Program-made: the position numbers and the translations under genes
Shown here: positions 52,747-62,645 of the stretch, piece by piece
Layout of the letters: each line of letters starts with the position of its first letter
Position numbering within the stretch: the first letter of the stretch is position 1
Assembly (NCBI GenBank): GCA_934746015.1
Contig: CAKVEW010000004.1
Span: forward strand, 109,044-173,043
DNA length: 64,000 bases
Source: an uncultured Clostridium sp.
Lineage (GTDB): Bacteria; Bacillota; Clostridia; Clostridiales; Clostridiaceae
Reading direction: 5' to 3'
Notes under the pieces: model-generated
Database searches by the model: none
Told to the model about the DNA's origin: nothing
Seen by the model: the letters and a program-made list of their open reading frames with translations, nothing else

Positions 52747-53913
52747 TTGGAAGAGTTAATAAAGGCGATTAGAGAGATAACAAGCGAAGAAATAATTAAG
52801 CTTGTAATTAGCAATAAATTAAATAAAGAAGTAGAATATAATAAAATTAATGTAGTATTAAAGATAAATAATAAAGGTAAAAAGTATTATCAAATTGAAA
52901 AATTTACTGATAAGCAAGTTTTTCATGAAAATATTGAATTTAATAATTTAGAAAAAGAATTAATTAAATTATTAAATAATAATTATAAACAATTATCTGC
53001 ATGGAGTATTGATAAAACCTTTGATTTAAAGATATCTAAAAAGGGAAAAGTATTTTTAGGTAAAAAGAAATCAGATAATAAAAATATAAGTAATAAAAGT
53101 CATAATAAAGAAAAAAACTATATTTTAAAAGAAGGTATGATAATTGAGCCTTTAATAGACTTAGGTGTATTTACTAAAGAAGGTAAAGTTATTAATTCTA
53201 AATACGATAAGTATAAGCAAATAAATAGATTTATCGAAATTATAGATGATGAAATAAAGAAAAATGATTATAAGGAATTAACTATATTAGATTTTGGTTG
53301 TGGTAAATCATATTTAACTTTTGTTTTATACTATTACTTTGTTGAAATTAAAGACATAAAAGTAAAGATGATAGGGTTAGATCTTAAAGAAGATGTAATA
53401 AAAAAATGTAATGAAATAGCTAAGAGATATAAATATGATAATTTACATTTTGAACTTGGCGATATAAATGGATATAAATATGAAAATAATGTAGATATGG
53501 TAATAACATTACATGCTTGTGATACTGCAACAGATTATGCTTTATATAATGCTATAAAATGGAATGCAAAGATGATTTTCTCTGTACCATGTTGTCAGCA
53601 TGAATTTAACGCTCAAATTCAACCTGAATCCTTATCTATTATTTCAAAATATGGTATAATTCAAGAAAGAGTTTCTGCACTTATGACAGATGCTGTTAGA
53701 GGAAACTTATTAGAGGCTGTAGGATATAAAACTCAACTTTTAGAGTTTATAGATATAGCACATTCACCCAAAAATATATTAATTAGAGCATCAAAAGGAA
53801 AGATTTCTTTAGAGAAGAAAGAAAAGGCTTTAAGTGAGGTGGATGCTTTAATTAAGGAATTTAACTTTAATCCTACATTATTAAATCTTTTAAAAAATGA
53901 TAAATTAATATGA
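52747..53913 (+). CDS. SAM-dependent methyltransferase (Methyltransf_32/METTL25-like)
   Basis: AAAGGTG at 52732-52738 fits the TTG at 52747 (388 aa). The N-terminal 140 residues are a separate alpha/beta domain. The C-terminal class I fold has LDFGCGKSYLTFVLYYY for SAM binding, IGLDLKEDV and HACDTATDYALYNAI followed by FSVPCCQHEF. This HACDTATDxAL...PCCH/Q pattern is characteristic of the PF13679 family. The substrate is unknown in bacteria. Possibly co-transcribed with nfo. Confidence 0.82.
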   Translation: MEELIKAIREITSEEIIKLVISNKLNKEVEYNKINVVLKINNKGKKYYQIEKFTDKQVFHENIEFNNLEKELIKLLNNNYKQLSAWSIDKTFDLKISKKGKVFLGKKKSDNKNISNKSHNKEKNYILKEGMIIEPLIDLGVFTKEGKVINSKYDKYKQINRFIEIIDDEIKKNDYKELTILDFGCGKSYLTFVLYYYFVEIKDIKVKMIGLDLKEDVIKKCNEIAKRYKYDNLHFELGDINGYKYENNVDMVITLHACDTATDYALYNAIKWNAKMIFSVPCCQHEFNAQIQPESLSIISKYGIIQERVSALMTDAVRGNLLEAVGYKTQLLEFIDIAHSPKNILIRASKGKISLEKKEKALSEVDALIKEFNFNPTLLNLLKNDKLI

Positions 53914-53918
53914 CTTGC

Positions 53919-53950
53919 AATGCTGCGCTTATTTAAGTGCAGCATTTTTA
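53919..53950 (+). terminator. Terminator after the methyltransferase
   Basis: AATGCTGCGCTT / AAGTGCAGCATT with ATTT loop and T run. Confidence 0.9.
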
Positions 53951-54024
53951 CTATATTGCTTTGTAACTTAATTACTAAAAAATAGATGAAAATATAGTAA
54001 TATTAAAGACAAAGGAGGAGAATT

Positions 54025-57000
54025 ATGGATAAAAACCAATTGAAAACAAAAATAGAAAGAAAGCTAAATAGTGAGTATATAGCACAAGAAGAATACTTTA
54101 GAGATTTGGCAGAATACTTTATTGAAAAAGTTGATAAAAATGAAAAAGGAATATTGCTTGTAGCTGGTGAGAGAAATACTTTTAAAAAGGCAAGTGTTAG
54201 AACTATATTTGATGTATTAAAAGAAGAGAAGATAATAGAAAATGAAAAACTAGAGGAAATGGACTTAGCATCCTATAATTTCAATATGGGATATAATACT
54301 TTTTTAACAGATTTATATGAAATATTAAATAACACTTCATCCTATGGTGTAATATTTAAAAATACTGAAAAAGCATCTGATGAAATTTTAAATTTATTAT
54401 CTACGCTTTATCCTAATTCTTGTATAAAGTTAAAGAATAGATATAAGGTTAAAAATAACTTTTTAGTAGATGCAAAGGAAGATGAAAATAATACAATTAG
54501 AGAAATTGTTTGTCATAATAAATTTTTTATATTTATTTATAATTATGAAGAAAAAATAGAATTAGATGATTTTATAGAATCTTCATTAAATAATATAGAT
54601 AAAGTTTTATATACAAGGGAACTTACTGAAAAAGAAAAAAATAATATTATAAGAAGAAAGATTAATAAAGAAATAAATGAAATAAAAACTGATTATGGAG
54701 TTCAAATACTTTTAGGCTATAAAGATGATGTTAGTGACAAGGAAAAGTATTCTGTATGTGAGTATTTGCAAGATTATTTCAGAAAAAAAGGAAGCTTTGC
54801 TATTACAGAATATATAAGATATTCATTTACCAATCCAATTAGAAGTTTAATAGAAAAGGAGAAAATTACTAAAGGGGAAAAATTATTAATATATGTAGAA
54901 GGTTATGGATTAAAATGTAAAGCTAATGACTCTAAATATAATTTAAATAAATATTCAACACCTACTTTAGATGAAGTAAAGTATAAGCTTGAATCTATAA
55001 TAGGTTTAAAAGAGTTAAAGGAATTTTTATTAAATATAGAAAATAATAAGAAAGTTCAAATGATTAGAGAGAGGCTTGGATTAAGGACTTCCTATATTTC
55101 ATTAAATATGATTTTTGCTGGTAATGCAGGTACTGGAAAAACTAATGCTGCTAGAATTACTTATGAATATTTAAATGCACTTGGATTATTAACTAAGGGA
55201 AACTTAGTAGAGGTAAGCAAGGCAGACTTTATAACAGAAAATATAAATGAAACAGCAAAAAGAACTAATGAAATTATTAATTCAGCAATAGGTGGAGTGT
55301 TATTTATTGATGAAGCATATTCATTATATGAAGGTGAAAATGATAAAGTAGGAAAAGAAATAGTTGATTCACTAATAAAAGGAATTGAAGATAATAGAAA
55401 TAATTTAACAGTAATTTTAGCTGGTTATGAAAAAGATATGGAAGAATTTCTAAGTATAAATCAAGGACTTAAATCAAGATTTCCTAATATAATTCACTTT
55501 GAAGATTATAGTCCAAATGAAATGTATCAAATAGCAATTCAAATTGCAAAGTCAAAAGGATATAGAATTTCAAAGAATGTTAAAAATGATCTTATTGATT
55601 TATTTACAAGAAATCAACTTATTGGCAAAAATGATTTAGGAAATGCAAGATTCGTAAGAAATATTATTGAAAATGCAATAATATTTTCTTCAAGAAAATA
55701 CTTAAATAATAATAAAAGCGAAATAGACCTTTTAGAAAGAGAAGATTTCAATTTTAAGACTAATGCTAAATTTGATTTAGAAGAAAAATTAAAGAGTATT
55801 ATAGGCTTAGAGGAAGTAAAAAAATTATTAAGAAGTCAGTATAAATTATTGATAGCTCAAGAAAAAAGAAAGTCAGTTGGTGTAAACACTGAAATAGAAC
55901 AGAACTTAAATATGGTATTTGCAGGGAATCCAGGAACAGGTAAGACTAGTATTGCAAGATTAGTAGCTGAAATGTTAAATAGTATGGGTCTACTAAAGAT
56001 TGGGCAGTTAATTGAATGTGATAGATCAAGCTTTGTATCCAATATACCAGGTGAAACTGCTAAAAAGACTGAAGAAAAATTTAAAGAAGCTCTTGGAGGA
56101 ATTCTATTTATAGATGAGGCATATACCCTTGCTAATGATAATTTAGGACGAGAAGCAATAGAAACATTGCTAAAACTAGTTGAAGACTACTCTAATGAAG
56201 TAATAGTTATATTAGCAGGATATGAAGAAGAAATGGAAGACTTTTTTGATGTTAATATAGGACTAAGATCAAGATTTCCATTATGGACAAATTTTGAAGA
56301 TTATAATCCTAATGAACTACTAGAAATGGCAATAAGATTAATGGAATCAAAAGGATTTAAGTTATCTAAAAATGGTTATTCATCTCTAAAGAAAAGCTTT
56401 ATAGATATTTATGAAAATTCAGATTCACAATCTGGAAATGGTAGAATGGTAAGAAATTATGTTGAAAATTTAATAAGAGTGCAAAGTATAAGAATAGCAG
56501 AAGAAGATACGAGTGTATATGAAATAAATTTAATAACAGCAAAGGATATTGAAAAATTAAACACATCTCAATATGATAATGAGTTTGATTTAGAAAAGCA
56601 CTTAAATAACTTGGTTGGAAATGAAGAAGCAAAAGAATTCTTAAGAGATCAATATAAGCTAATTAGAGTAAAGGAAAAGAGAAAAAAACTTGGATTATCT
56701 ACGGATATAAATAGATATATGAACATAATTTTTACTGGGGATATTGGTACAGGTAAGAAAACAGTTTTAAATATTTTTTCAGAGACACTATATAGTATGG
56801 GAATAGTAAAGGCTAAAAATATAGTAGAAATAAATAAAGATGAAGCTATAGATTGTATCAATAAAAACACATCCTTTGAAGAAGTTTTAAATAAACAAAT
56901 AGGGAAGGTTATTTATATAGATGGTGCAGAATTTTTATTAAAACCATATTCTAATAAGATAGTAAAAGACTTAATAAAGTTCATGGATAAGAATAGTAAT

Positions 57001-57402
57001 AATACTATATTAGCATTATCAGGAAGAGAAGAGGATATTAGAAGGTTAATGTATTTAAATCCAGAATTAAATTATAGATTTTCATCAATGCTGAATTTTA
57101 AAGATTATAGTAAAGGTGAATTAATAAATATGGCATTAGGAATTTTAGAAGATAAGGGATATATTTTAGATGAAAACTCAAGAACAGAATTAACTAAAAC
57201 AATAGATGAACTTTATAGTAACAAGGACTTAACTTTAAAAAATGCTCTTATGGTGAAACAGTACTTAGATATATTAATCAGAGAACAAAGTATTAGAATT
57301 TGTGATATAAGAATAAATAATAAAGAAATGAATTTAATAATTACAGAAGATTTAGTTAAAAGCAAAGAAAAATTTATTTTAAAAAATATATATAATAAGT
57401 AA
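54025..57402 (+). CDS. Multi-AAA ATPase of the CbxX/SpoVK type (two intact, two degenerate modules)
   Basis: The 1125-aa protein carries three CbxX/CfqX-like AAA modules behind an N-terminal domain. Module 1: Walker A GNAGTGKT (366-373), Walker B VLFIDE (425-430). Module 2: GNPGTGKT (634-641), ILFIDE (693-698). Both have arginine fingers in SRFP. Module 3 has GDIGTGKK (905-912) and IDGAEF, with the Walker B glutamate lost. Residues 1-270 look like a fourth, degraded AAA fold (AGERNTFKKASV). CbxX relatives are Rubisco activases or SpoVK sporulation proteins; a protein-remodelling role is inferred. Single gene with terminator. Confidence 0.85.
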   Translation: MDKNQLKTKIERKLNSEYIAQEEYFRDLAEYFIEKVDKNEKGILLVAGERNTFKKASVRTIFDVLKEEKIIENEKLEEMDLASYNFNMGYNTFLTDLYEILNNTSSYGVIFKNTEKASDEILNLLSTLYPNSCIKLKNRYKVKNNFLVDAKEDENNTIREIVCHNKFFIFIYNYEEKIELDDFIESSLNNIDKVLYTRELTEKEKNNIIRRKINKEINEIKTDYGVQILLGYKDDVSDKEKYSVCEYLQDYFRKKGSFAITEYIRYSFTNPIRSLIEKEKITKGEKLLIYVEGYGLKCKANDSKYNLNKYSTPTLDEVKYKLESIIGLKELKEFLLNIENNKKVQMIRERLGLRTSYISLNMIFAGNAGTGKTNAARITYEYLNALGLLTKGNLVEVSKADFITENINETAKRTNEIINSAIGGVLFIDEAYSLYEGENDKVGKEIVDSLIKGIEDNRNNLTVILAGYEKDMEEFLSINQGLKSRFPNIIHFEDYSPNEMYQIAIQIAKSKGYRISKNVKNDLIDLFTRNQLIGKNDLGNARFVRNIIENAIIFSSRKYLNNNKSEIDLLEREDFNFKTNAKFDLEEKLKSIIGLEEVKKLLRSQYKLLIAQEKRKSVGVNTEIEQNLNMVFAGNPGTGKTSIARLVAEMLNSMGLLKIGQLIECDRSSFVSNIPGETAKKTEEKFKEALGGILFIDEAYTLANDNLGREAIETLLKLVEDYSNEVIVILAGYEEEMEDFFDVNIGLRSRFPLWTNFEDYNPNELLEMAIRLMESKGFKLSKNGYSSLKKSFIDIYENSDSQSGNGRMVRNYVENLIRVQSIRIAEEDTSVYEINLITAKDIEKLNTSQYDNEFDLEKHLNNLVGNEEAKEFLRDQYKLIRVKEKRKKLGLSTDINRYMNIIFTGDIGTGKKTVLNIFSETLYSMGIVKAKNIVEINKDEAIDCINKNTSFEEVLNKQIGKVIYIDGAEFLLKPYSNKIVKDLIKFMDKNSNNTILALSGREEDIRRLMYLNPELNYRFSSMLNFKDYSKGELINMALGILEDKGYILDENSRTELTKTIDELYSNKDLTLKNALMVKQYLDILIREQSIRICDIRINNKEMNLIITEDLVKSKEKFILKNIYNK

Positions 57403-57425
57403 AGAAATATTTAACTTTATAATTA

Positions 57426-57449
57426 GAAGTGGGCATAAATGTCCACTTC
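57426..57449. terminator. Bidirectional terminator between the AAA and GerMN genes
   Basis: GAAGTGGGCAT / ATGTCCACTTC (one G-U) around AA. Confidence 0.75.
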
Positions 57450-57456
57450 ATTATTT

Positions 57457-58518
57457 CTATTGGAGCTCCTTTATATTAGATACATTTGTATTCACTGTTT
57501 CACCATTATTAAAGAGAATATGACTTCCCTTATATGGCTCACCATCTACTAAAATTATAACTTGGCTAACATTATAATTATAACCATAAGTTAATGCTAA
57601 TGTTCTTAATGCGGAAGCTTCAGTACCAGAGCCCACTCTAGTTAATATATTATAGTAAGTGTTAGATAGGTTAACAGTTAAAGTATCACCATTTAAGTTT
57701 GCAGATTTAATAGCTAAATCATCTTTAAAGTCAAAAAAATCTTTACTAGGTAAATTTTTAATTTCCTTAGTTAATGCTGATACTAAAGCACTATCAACTA
57801 CTTCTATACTTTTATCAGTAAAGTAATACATATCATCATTAACATTATAATAATAAATTCTGCAATTCATATTTTTAATATTTGATGAAGTTGTAGTACT
57901 AGAGTCACTAATATAGGTGTCTTTAGAGTAAGCTTTAGCAGAACTATAATCAACATCGAAATACCCATTAGGTAAATCACCTTTTAAAGAAGTATATAAT
58001 TCATCATTGAAATATATGGCAACTTTATCTACATTAAAATTATATCCATAAGTGGCAAGTAATGATGATAAAAGACCACTTTCTGTTGAAGAACCTAAAA
58101 GCATTTCATTAACATAAGATGAAGAAAATTTAATTTTTAAAATTCCGTTCTTTTCATCTAATGTAGCTGATGTTATTTCCACTTTATCAGTTAAATTTAA
58201 AAAATTATTATTTGGTGAATAATCTTGTAGTTCTTTAGTTAATGCTTTTATTATTGCCTTATCTTTAACTTCTATTTCTTTATCTACATAGTATAATTCA
58301 TAATTTACAGTATCAAAATAAAATAACCTTACTTTTTTTAGTTGTTTATTTGTGCTTTCAGTTTCTGGTTCATCCTTCTCATTATCATTATTATTTTTAT
58401 CTTCAATATTGTTATTGTTTGGATTATTAGGATTTTCTTTATCATTATTTTTATTGCAACCAATTAATATTATAGAAAAAAATAGAGAGAATAACAAAAG
58501 AAAGACTTTCTTTTTCAT
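57457..58518 (-). CDS. Double GerMN-domain lipoprotein
   Basis: The 353-aa protein has a lipoprotein signal peptide (lipobox LIGC, Cys21) and an Asn/Asp/Glu-rich linker (22-60). Two tandem GerMN domains follow (about 62-195 and 215-345), each with VRLFYFD or CRIYYYN, an ALTKEL helix, a KIKFSSSYVNEML or VNLSNTYYNIL strand and a final LATYGYNFNVDKV or LTYGYNYNVSQV. GerMN occurs in spore germination protein GerM. The two repeats make it resemble B. subtilis GerM, which acts in sporulation and germination. Confidence 0.9.
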   Translation of the reverse strand: MKKKVFLLLFSLFFSIILIGCNKNNDKENPNNPNNNNIEDKNNNDNEKDEPETESTNKQLKKVRLFYFDTVNYELYYVDKEIEVKDKAIIKALTKELQDYSPNNNFLNLTDKVEITSATLDEKNGILKIKFSSSYVNEMLLGSSTESGLLSSLLATYGYNFNVDKVAIYFNDELYTSLKGDLPNGYFDVDYSSAKAYSKDTYISDSSTTTSSNIKNMNCRIYYYNVNDDMYYFTDKSIEVVDSALVSALTKEIKNLPSKDFFDFKDDLAIKSANLNGDTLTVNLSNTYYNILTRVGSGTEASALRTLALTYGYNYNVSQVIILVDGEPYKGSHILFNNGETVNTNVSNIKELQ

Positions 58519-58573
58519 AAAATCACTTCCTTATTATAATATCATTATATTCTATTAAATTTTTTAGGTATTA

Positions 58574-58602
58574 TTGACAAATATAACATAAAATAATGAT
58601 AA
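58574..58602 (+). promoter_or_regulatory. Candidate sigma-A promoter of the esterase gene
   Basis: TTGACA (58574-58579), 17-bp spacer, TGATAA (58597-58602). The -10 is imperfect. Confidence 0.5.
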
Positions 58603-58638
58603 AATATATTATAAATAATAAATTATATAGGAGGGCTT

Positions 58639-59622
58639 ATGAAGAAATTTTTTAAGTTTTTAGGAATAGCAGTACTATTAATAATTTTAGCCTCTGGTGT
58701 TTTTGCATTTTTAGTTAGGGATAAAATAAAGTTAACAATTAATATACTTAATAAGTATTCAGAATTTGTAGAAGAGTCTAAAGTTTTAACAGAGAATGAT
58801 TTTTCAATGAAGCAAGATGTTATTAAGGATTATAATGAAGTTCAATATAAAAACACAAATGGAGTTCCTTTAACATTAGATATTTTTGATGCAAAAAAAG
58901 AACTTAAAAATGGTTCACCTGTAATTATTTATGTTCATGGAGGTAGCTGGGTATATGGTAATAAAGAGATTCCAGATGCTATATCACCATTACTTGATGC
59001 TTTTAGAGAAGAAGGATATGTAATAATAAGTACAAGTTATGAGCTTATGAGAGGAGAAGAAAATTTTAATAAGCAAATAAGTGATGTTAAGGATACTATA
59101 AGATGGGTCCACAAAAATAAAGATGAGTATAATTTTAATGAAAATAAAATTGGAATAATTGGAGCATCTTCAGGTGCACACCTATCTTTAATGGCAGCCT
59201 ATAGTAATGAGGATGACTTTGTTGATGATGAAGAATTAAAAAATTATCCATCTACAGTTAAATATTTAATTGATTTTTTTGGACCAAGTGATTTAACTAC
59301 CTTAGATATGAATAATGTTAATTGGGATTTAGAACAAATCATAAATTCAGTTGGAGATAGAAAAGAAGAAGTGTTGACTAAATATAGTCCTATTAACTAT
59401 GTAGATAAAAATGAACCAAGTACACTAATAATTCATAGTAGGAAAGACTCTATTGTTCCATACAAAAATGCTGAAAGGTTATATGAAGAGTTAATAAGTA
59501 AAAATAATAAAGCTAATATAATAACTTTAGAAGGAGCGACACATGATTTTTCAGAATTTGATATGGAAGAAATTGTGACTGTAGGCAGTAAAATGCTAGA
59601 GTTTGTCCTTAGAAATATGTAA
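58639..59622 (+). CDS. Membrane-anchored alpha/beta hydrolase (esterase/lipase)
   Basis: The 327-aa protein has a signal anchor (about residues 5-26) and an alpha/beta hydrolase fold with the oxyanion motif VHGGSW, nucleophile Ser in GASSGAH, Asp in HSRKDSIVP and His in GATHDFSEF. The HGGS and GxSxG combination is that of the BD-FAE/carboxylesterase group. It would act outside the membrane on esters, for example deacetylating a polysaccharide. The substrate is not known. Confidence 0.87.
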   Translation: MKKFFKFLGIAVLLIILASGVFAFLVRDKIKLTINILNKYSEFVEESKVLTENDFSMKQDVIKDYNEVQYKNTNGVPLTLDIFDAKKELKNGSPVIIYVHGGSWVYGNKEIPDAISPLLDAFREEGYVIISTSYELMRGEENFNKQISDVKDTIRWVHKNKDEYNFNENKIGIIGASSGAHLSLMAAYSNEDDFVDDEELKNYPSTVKYLIDFFGPSDLTTLDMNNVNWDLEQIINSVGDRKEEVLTKYSPINYVDKNEPSTLIIHSRKDSIVPYKNAERLYEELISKNNKANIITLEGATHDFSEFDMEEIVTVGSKMLEFVLRNM

Positions 59623-59697
59623 TTAAGAGAATATAAAATCTTCCTTTTGTATAATATATTAAGTGAAATAAGAAGTGTTATAAAAAGGAGGATATTT

Positions 59698-61032
59698 ATG
59701 AAAGTAATAGTAGTTGGTTGTACTCATGCTGGAACCTCGGCAGTAGTTAATCTAAAAGTACTATATCCTGATGCTGAAGTAGTTGTATATGAAAATAATG
59801 ATAATATATCATTTTTATCATGTGGAATTGCTTTGAGTGTAGGAGAGATTGTAAAAGAACCAGAAAAGTTATTCTATAATTCTCCAGAAAACTTAGAAAA
59901 AAGCGGAATTAAAACTAGAATGAAGCATGATGTTTTCGATATAGATTTTGAAAATAAAAAAGTGAAGGTTAAAAATTTAGATACCAATGAAGAATTTGAA
60001 GATAGTTATGACAAATTAATATTAACATTAGGTTCTTGGCCAATTGTTCCAAAGCTTGAAGGGATAGATTTAGAAAATATATTGTTATGTAAAAATTATA
60101 GTCATGCAAAAATTATAGATGAAAGAAAAGATTCAGCTAATAATGTAGTAATTATTGGAGCAGGCTATATAGGAGTAGAACTAGCTGAAGCTTTTGAAAG
60201 ATTAAATAAAAAAGTTACATTAATAGATGCAGAAAATAGAATAATGTCCAAGTATTTAGATAAAGAATTCTCAGATATTGCAGAAAAAGAATTTACTGAT
60301 AGAGGAATAAAATTAGTTTTAGGAGAAAAGGTTGTAAAATTTAACGGAAGTAATGGAAAAGTTGAAAAAGTAATTACAGATAAGGGAGAATATGAAGGAG
60401 ATTTAGTAATATTATGTATAGGTTTCAGACCTAGTACTAAATTAATAGAAGGAAAATTAGATACATTAAAAAATGGAGCAATAATTATTGACGATTATAT
60501 GAGAACAAGTAGAGAAGATGTATATGCAGCTGGAGATTGCTGTATGGTAAGATATAATCCTGCAAAGGATAATAGATACATTCCACTTGCTACTAATGCT
60601 GTTAGAATGGGAATGCTAATTGCTAGAAATATAGAGAGACCTTCATTAAAGTATATGGGTACACAAGGAACTTCTGGTATAAAAATTTATGATGTTTGTA
60701 TTGCTTCTACTGGACTTACAGAAGCAAGTGCAAAGGCTACAACTAATTTGGATGTAGATAGTGTTACTATTCATGAGAATAATAGACCTGAGTTTATGCC
60801 TACTTTTGATGATGTTATGGTGAAATTAGTTTTTGAAAAAGACAGCAAGAGGATAGTTGGAGGACAAATTGCATCTAAAGTAGATATGACTGAATTTATG
60901 AATACTTTATCAGTAGTTATTCAAAATAATATGACTGTAGAGGAATTAGCTATGACTGATTTCTTCTTCCAACCTCATTTTAATAAACCTTGGGGAATAT
61001 TAAATTCTGTTGCTTTAAAGAAAATAAAGTAG
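59698..61032 (+). CDS. NADH oxidase / CoA-disulfide reductase family flavoprotein
   Basis: The 444-aa protein has an N-terminal FAD motif (VVGCTHAGTSA), the redox-active Cys42 in FLSCGIAL, an NAD motif (IIGAGYIGVELAEAF) and AAGDC near the FAD C-terminal site. This is the water-forming NADH oxidase (Nox) or CoA-disulfide reductase group; the two cannot be separated by sight. It protects anaerobes by reducing O2 or disulfides. AAGGAGG selects the ATG at 59698. Confidence 0.9.
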   Translation: MKVIVVGCTHAGTSAVVNLKVLYPDAEVVVYENNDNISFLSCGIALSVGEIVKEPEKLFYNSPENLEKSGIKTRMKHDVFDIDFENKKVKVKNLDTNEEFEDSYDKLILTLGSWPIVPKLEGIDLENILLCKNYSHAKIIDERKDSANNVVIIGAGYIGVELAEAFERLNKKVTLIDAENRIMSKYLDKEFSDIAEKEFTDRGIKLVLGEKVVKFNGSNGKVEKVITDKGEYEGDLVILCIGFRPSTKLIEGKLDTLKNGAIIIDDYMRTSREDVYAAGDCCMVRYNPAKDNRYIPLATNAVRMGMLIARNIERPSLKYMGTQGTSGIKIYDVCIASTGLTEASAKATTNLDVDSVTIHENNRPEFMPTFDDVMVKLVFEKDSKRIVGGQIASKVDMTEFMNTLSVVIQNNMTVEELAMTDFFFQPHFNKPWGILNSVALKKIK

Positions 61033-61116
61033 CTTAAATAATAATGCTATCAATTTGATAAAAAATAAAAAAAATATGCTAAAGAGTAGGAAAATGCTAA
61101 CTTTAACCAAAGTGAT

Positions 61117-61150
61117 AAAGAGTTATCATAATGATAACTCTTTATTTTTT
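61117..61150 (+). terminator. Terminator after the NADH oxidase
   Basis: AAAGAGTTATC / GATAACTCTTT followed by a T-rich tract. Confidence 0.85.
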
Positions 61151-61215
61151 TATTTGAAAAATGAAGAATTATACAAGGAAAATATAGAAAAATTACTAAA
61201 AATCATTAATAAAAT

Positions 61216-61232
61216 TTGGCATATAAATTGCT
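61216..61232 (+). promoter_or_regulatory. Sigma-54 (-24/-12) promoter of ygeY-ygeW
   Basis: TTGGCATATAAATTGCT has the invariant GG (61218-61219) and GC (61230-61231) exactly 10 nt apart, and flanking bases TTGGCA...TTGCT match the sigma-54 consensus. The start would be near 61243, about 50 nt before ygeY. Confidence 0.8.
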
Positions 61233-61294
61233 TATTATATAAAAGTAAAGATTAAAGAATTATAGTTTATATAAAGATATAAGGAGGAAAAGAA

Positions 61295-62611
61295 ATGGAT
61301 TTCAAAGAAATAAGAATAAAAGCAGGAAACTATGAAAAAGAAATGACTAAATTTTTAAGGGATTTAATTGCTATTCCTGGAGAAAGCTGTGAAGAAAAAG
61401 GTGTTGTTGAACGAATAGCTAAAGAAATGGAGTTATTAGGATTTAATAAGGTTGAAATTGATCCACAAGGTAATGTTCTTGGATATATGGGAACTGGTAA
61501 GACTCTAATAGGTTTCGATGCACATATTGATACAGTTGGTATAGGAAATAGAGATAACTGGAATTTTGATCCATATGAAGGCTATGAAACAGAAACAGAA
61601 ATAGGTGGACGTGGGACATCGGATCAATTAGGTGGAATAGTATCTGCTGTATATGGTGCAAAAATTATGAAAGATTTAAATCTTTTAAATGAAGAATATA
61701 CAGTTTTAGTTGTTGGTACAGTTCAAGAAGAAGACTGTGATGGTCTTTGTTGGGAATATATAATTAAGGAAGATGGAATAAGACCAGAATTTGTTGTTTC
61801 TACAGAACCAACAGATGGTGGTATTTACAGAGGACAAAGAGGAAGAATGGAAATTCGTGTTGATGTTCAAGGGGTTTCTTGCCACGGTTCAGCTCCAGAA
61901 AGAGGAGATAATGCAATTTATAAAATGGCTGAAATATTAATGAATATTAGAGATTTAAATGAAAATGATACAACTGAAGATAAAGAAATAAAAGGCTTAG
62001 TAAAGATGTTAGATGAGAAATTTAATCCAAAATGGAAAGAAGCTAATTTCTTAGGAAAAGGAACTATTACAACTTCTGAAATATTCTTTACTTCACCAAG
62101 CCGTTGTGCAGTTGCTGATTCTTGCTCAATTTCACTAGATCGTCGTATGACAGCAGGTGAAACTTGGGAAAGCTGTCTTGAAGAAATTCGTAATCTTCCT
62201 GCAGTAAAGAAATACAATGCAAAAGTAAGTATGTATAACTATGATAGACCAAGCTATACAGGGCTAATATATCCTATTGAATGTTACTTCCCAACATGGG
62301 TAATTCCAGAAGAACATATTGTTACAAAATCAATGGAGGAAGCTTATAAAGGTCTATATGGAGAAACAAGAAGTGGCGCAGTTAATGCTGATGAAATGAG
62401 AAAAGCTCGACCTCTAACTGATAAATGGACATTCTCTACAAATGGAGTTTCTATTATGGGACGTAATGGAATTCCAGTAATAGGATTTGGCCCAGGGGCA
62501 GAAGCACAAGCACATGCTCCAAATGAAATGACTTGGAAAGAAGATTTAGTTAAGTGTGCTGCTGTATACGCTGCATTACCAGCAATATATTGCACTAATA
62601 AAGAAAAATAA
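61295..62611 (+). CDS. ygeY: YgeY-type M20 metallohydrolase
   Basis: The 438-aa protein is an M20 peptidase-like dinuclear zinc hydrolase. Metal ligands are in [46 protein letters not shown] and the final [13 protein letters not shown]. The overall sequence is that of YgeY, found next to the YgeW carbamoyltransferase in selenium-dependent purine or amino-acid catabolic clusters (family knowledge). It probably cleaves an amide intermediate such as a diaminopropionate or carbamoyl derivative. It is read from a sigma-54 promoter. Confidence 0.9.
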   Translation: MDFKEIRIKAGNYEKEMTKFLRDLIAIPGESCEEKGVVERIAKEMELLGFNKVEIDPQGNVLGYMGTGKTLIGFDAHIDTVGIGNRDNWNFDPYEGYETETEIGGRGTSDQLGGIVSAVYGAKIMKDLNLLNEEYTVLVVGTVQEEDCDGLCWEYIIKEDGIRPEFVVSTEPTDGGIYRGQRGRMEIRVDVQGVSCHGSAPERGDNAIYKMAEILMNIRDLNENDTTEDKEIKGLVKMLDEKFNPKWKEANFLGKGTITTSEIFFTSPSRCAVADSCSISLDRRMTAGETWESCLEEIRNLPAVKKYNAKVSMYNYDRPSYTGLIYPIECYFPTWVIPEEHIVTKSMEEAYKGLYGETRSGAVNADEMRKARPLTDKWTFSTNGVSIMGRNGIPVIGFGPGAEAQAHAPNEMTWKEDLVKCAAVYAALPAIYCTNKEK

Positions 62612-62645
62612 TATTAATACAAAAATGAAGGGTAGGAATTAAAAA

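Noticed and set aside
61055..61255. 66-codon plus-strand ORF between the NADH oxidase and ygeY
   Set aside because: It starts at TTG without a ribosome binding site, runs through the NADH oxidase terminator hairpin and ends over the sigma-54 promoter. Its Lys/Asn/Ile-rich composition is what AT-rich noncoding DNA gives.
62344..62595. Minus-strand ORFs inside ygeY (also 61443-61661 and 61918-62217)
   Set aside because: Shadow frames opposite a well-recognised enzyme, without ribosome binding sites.
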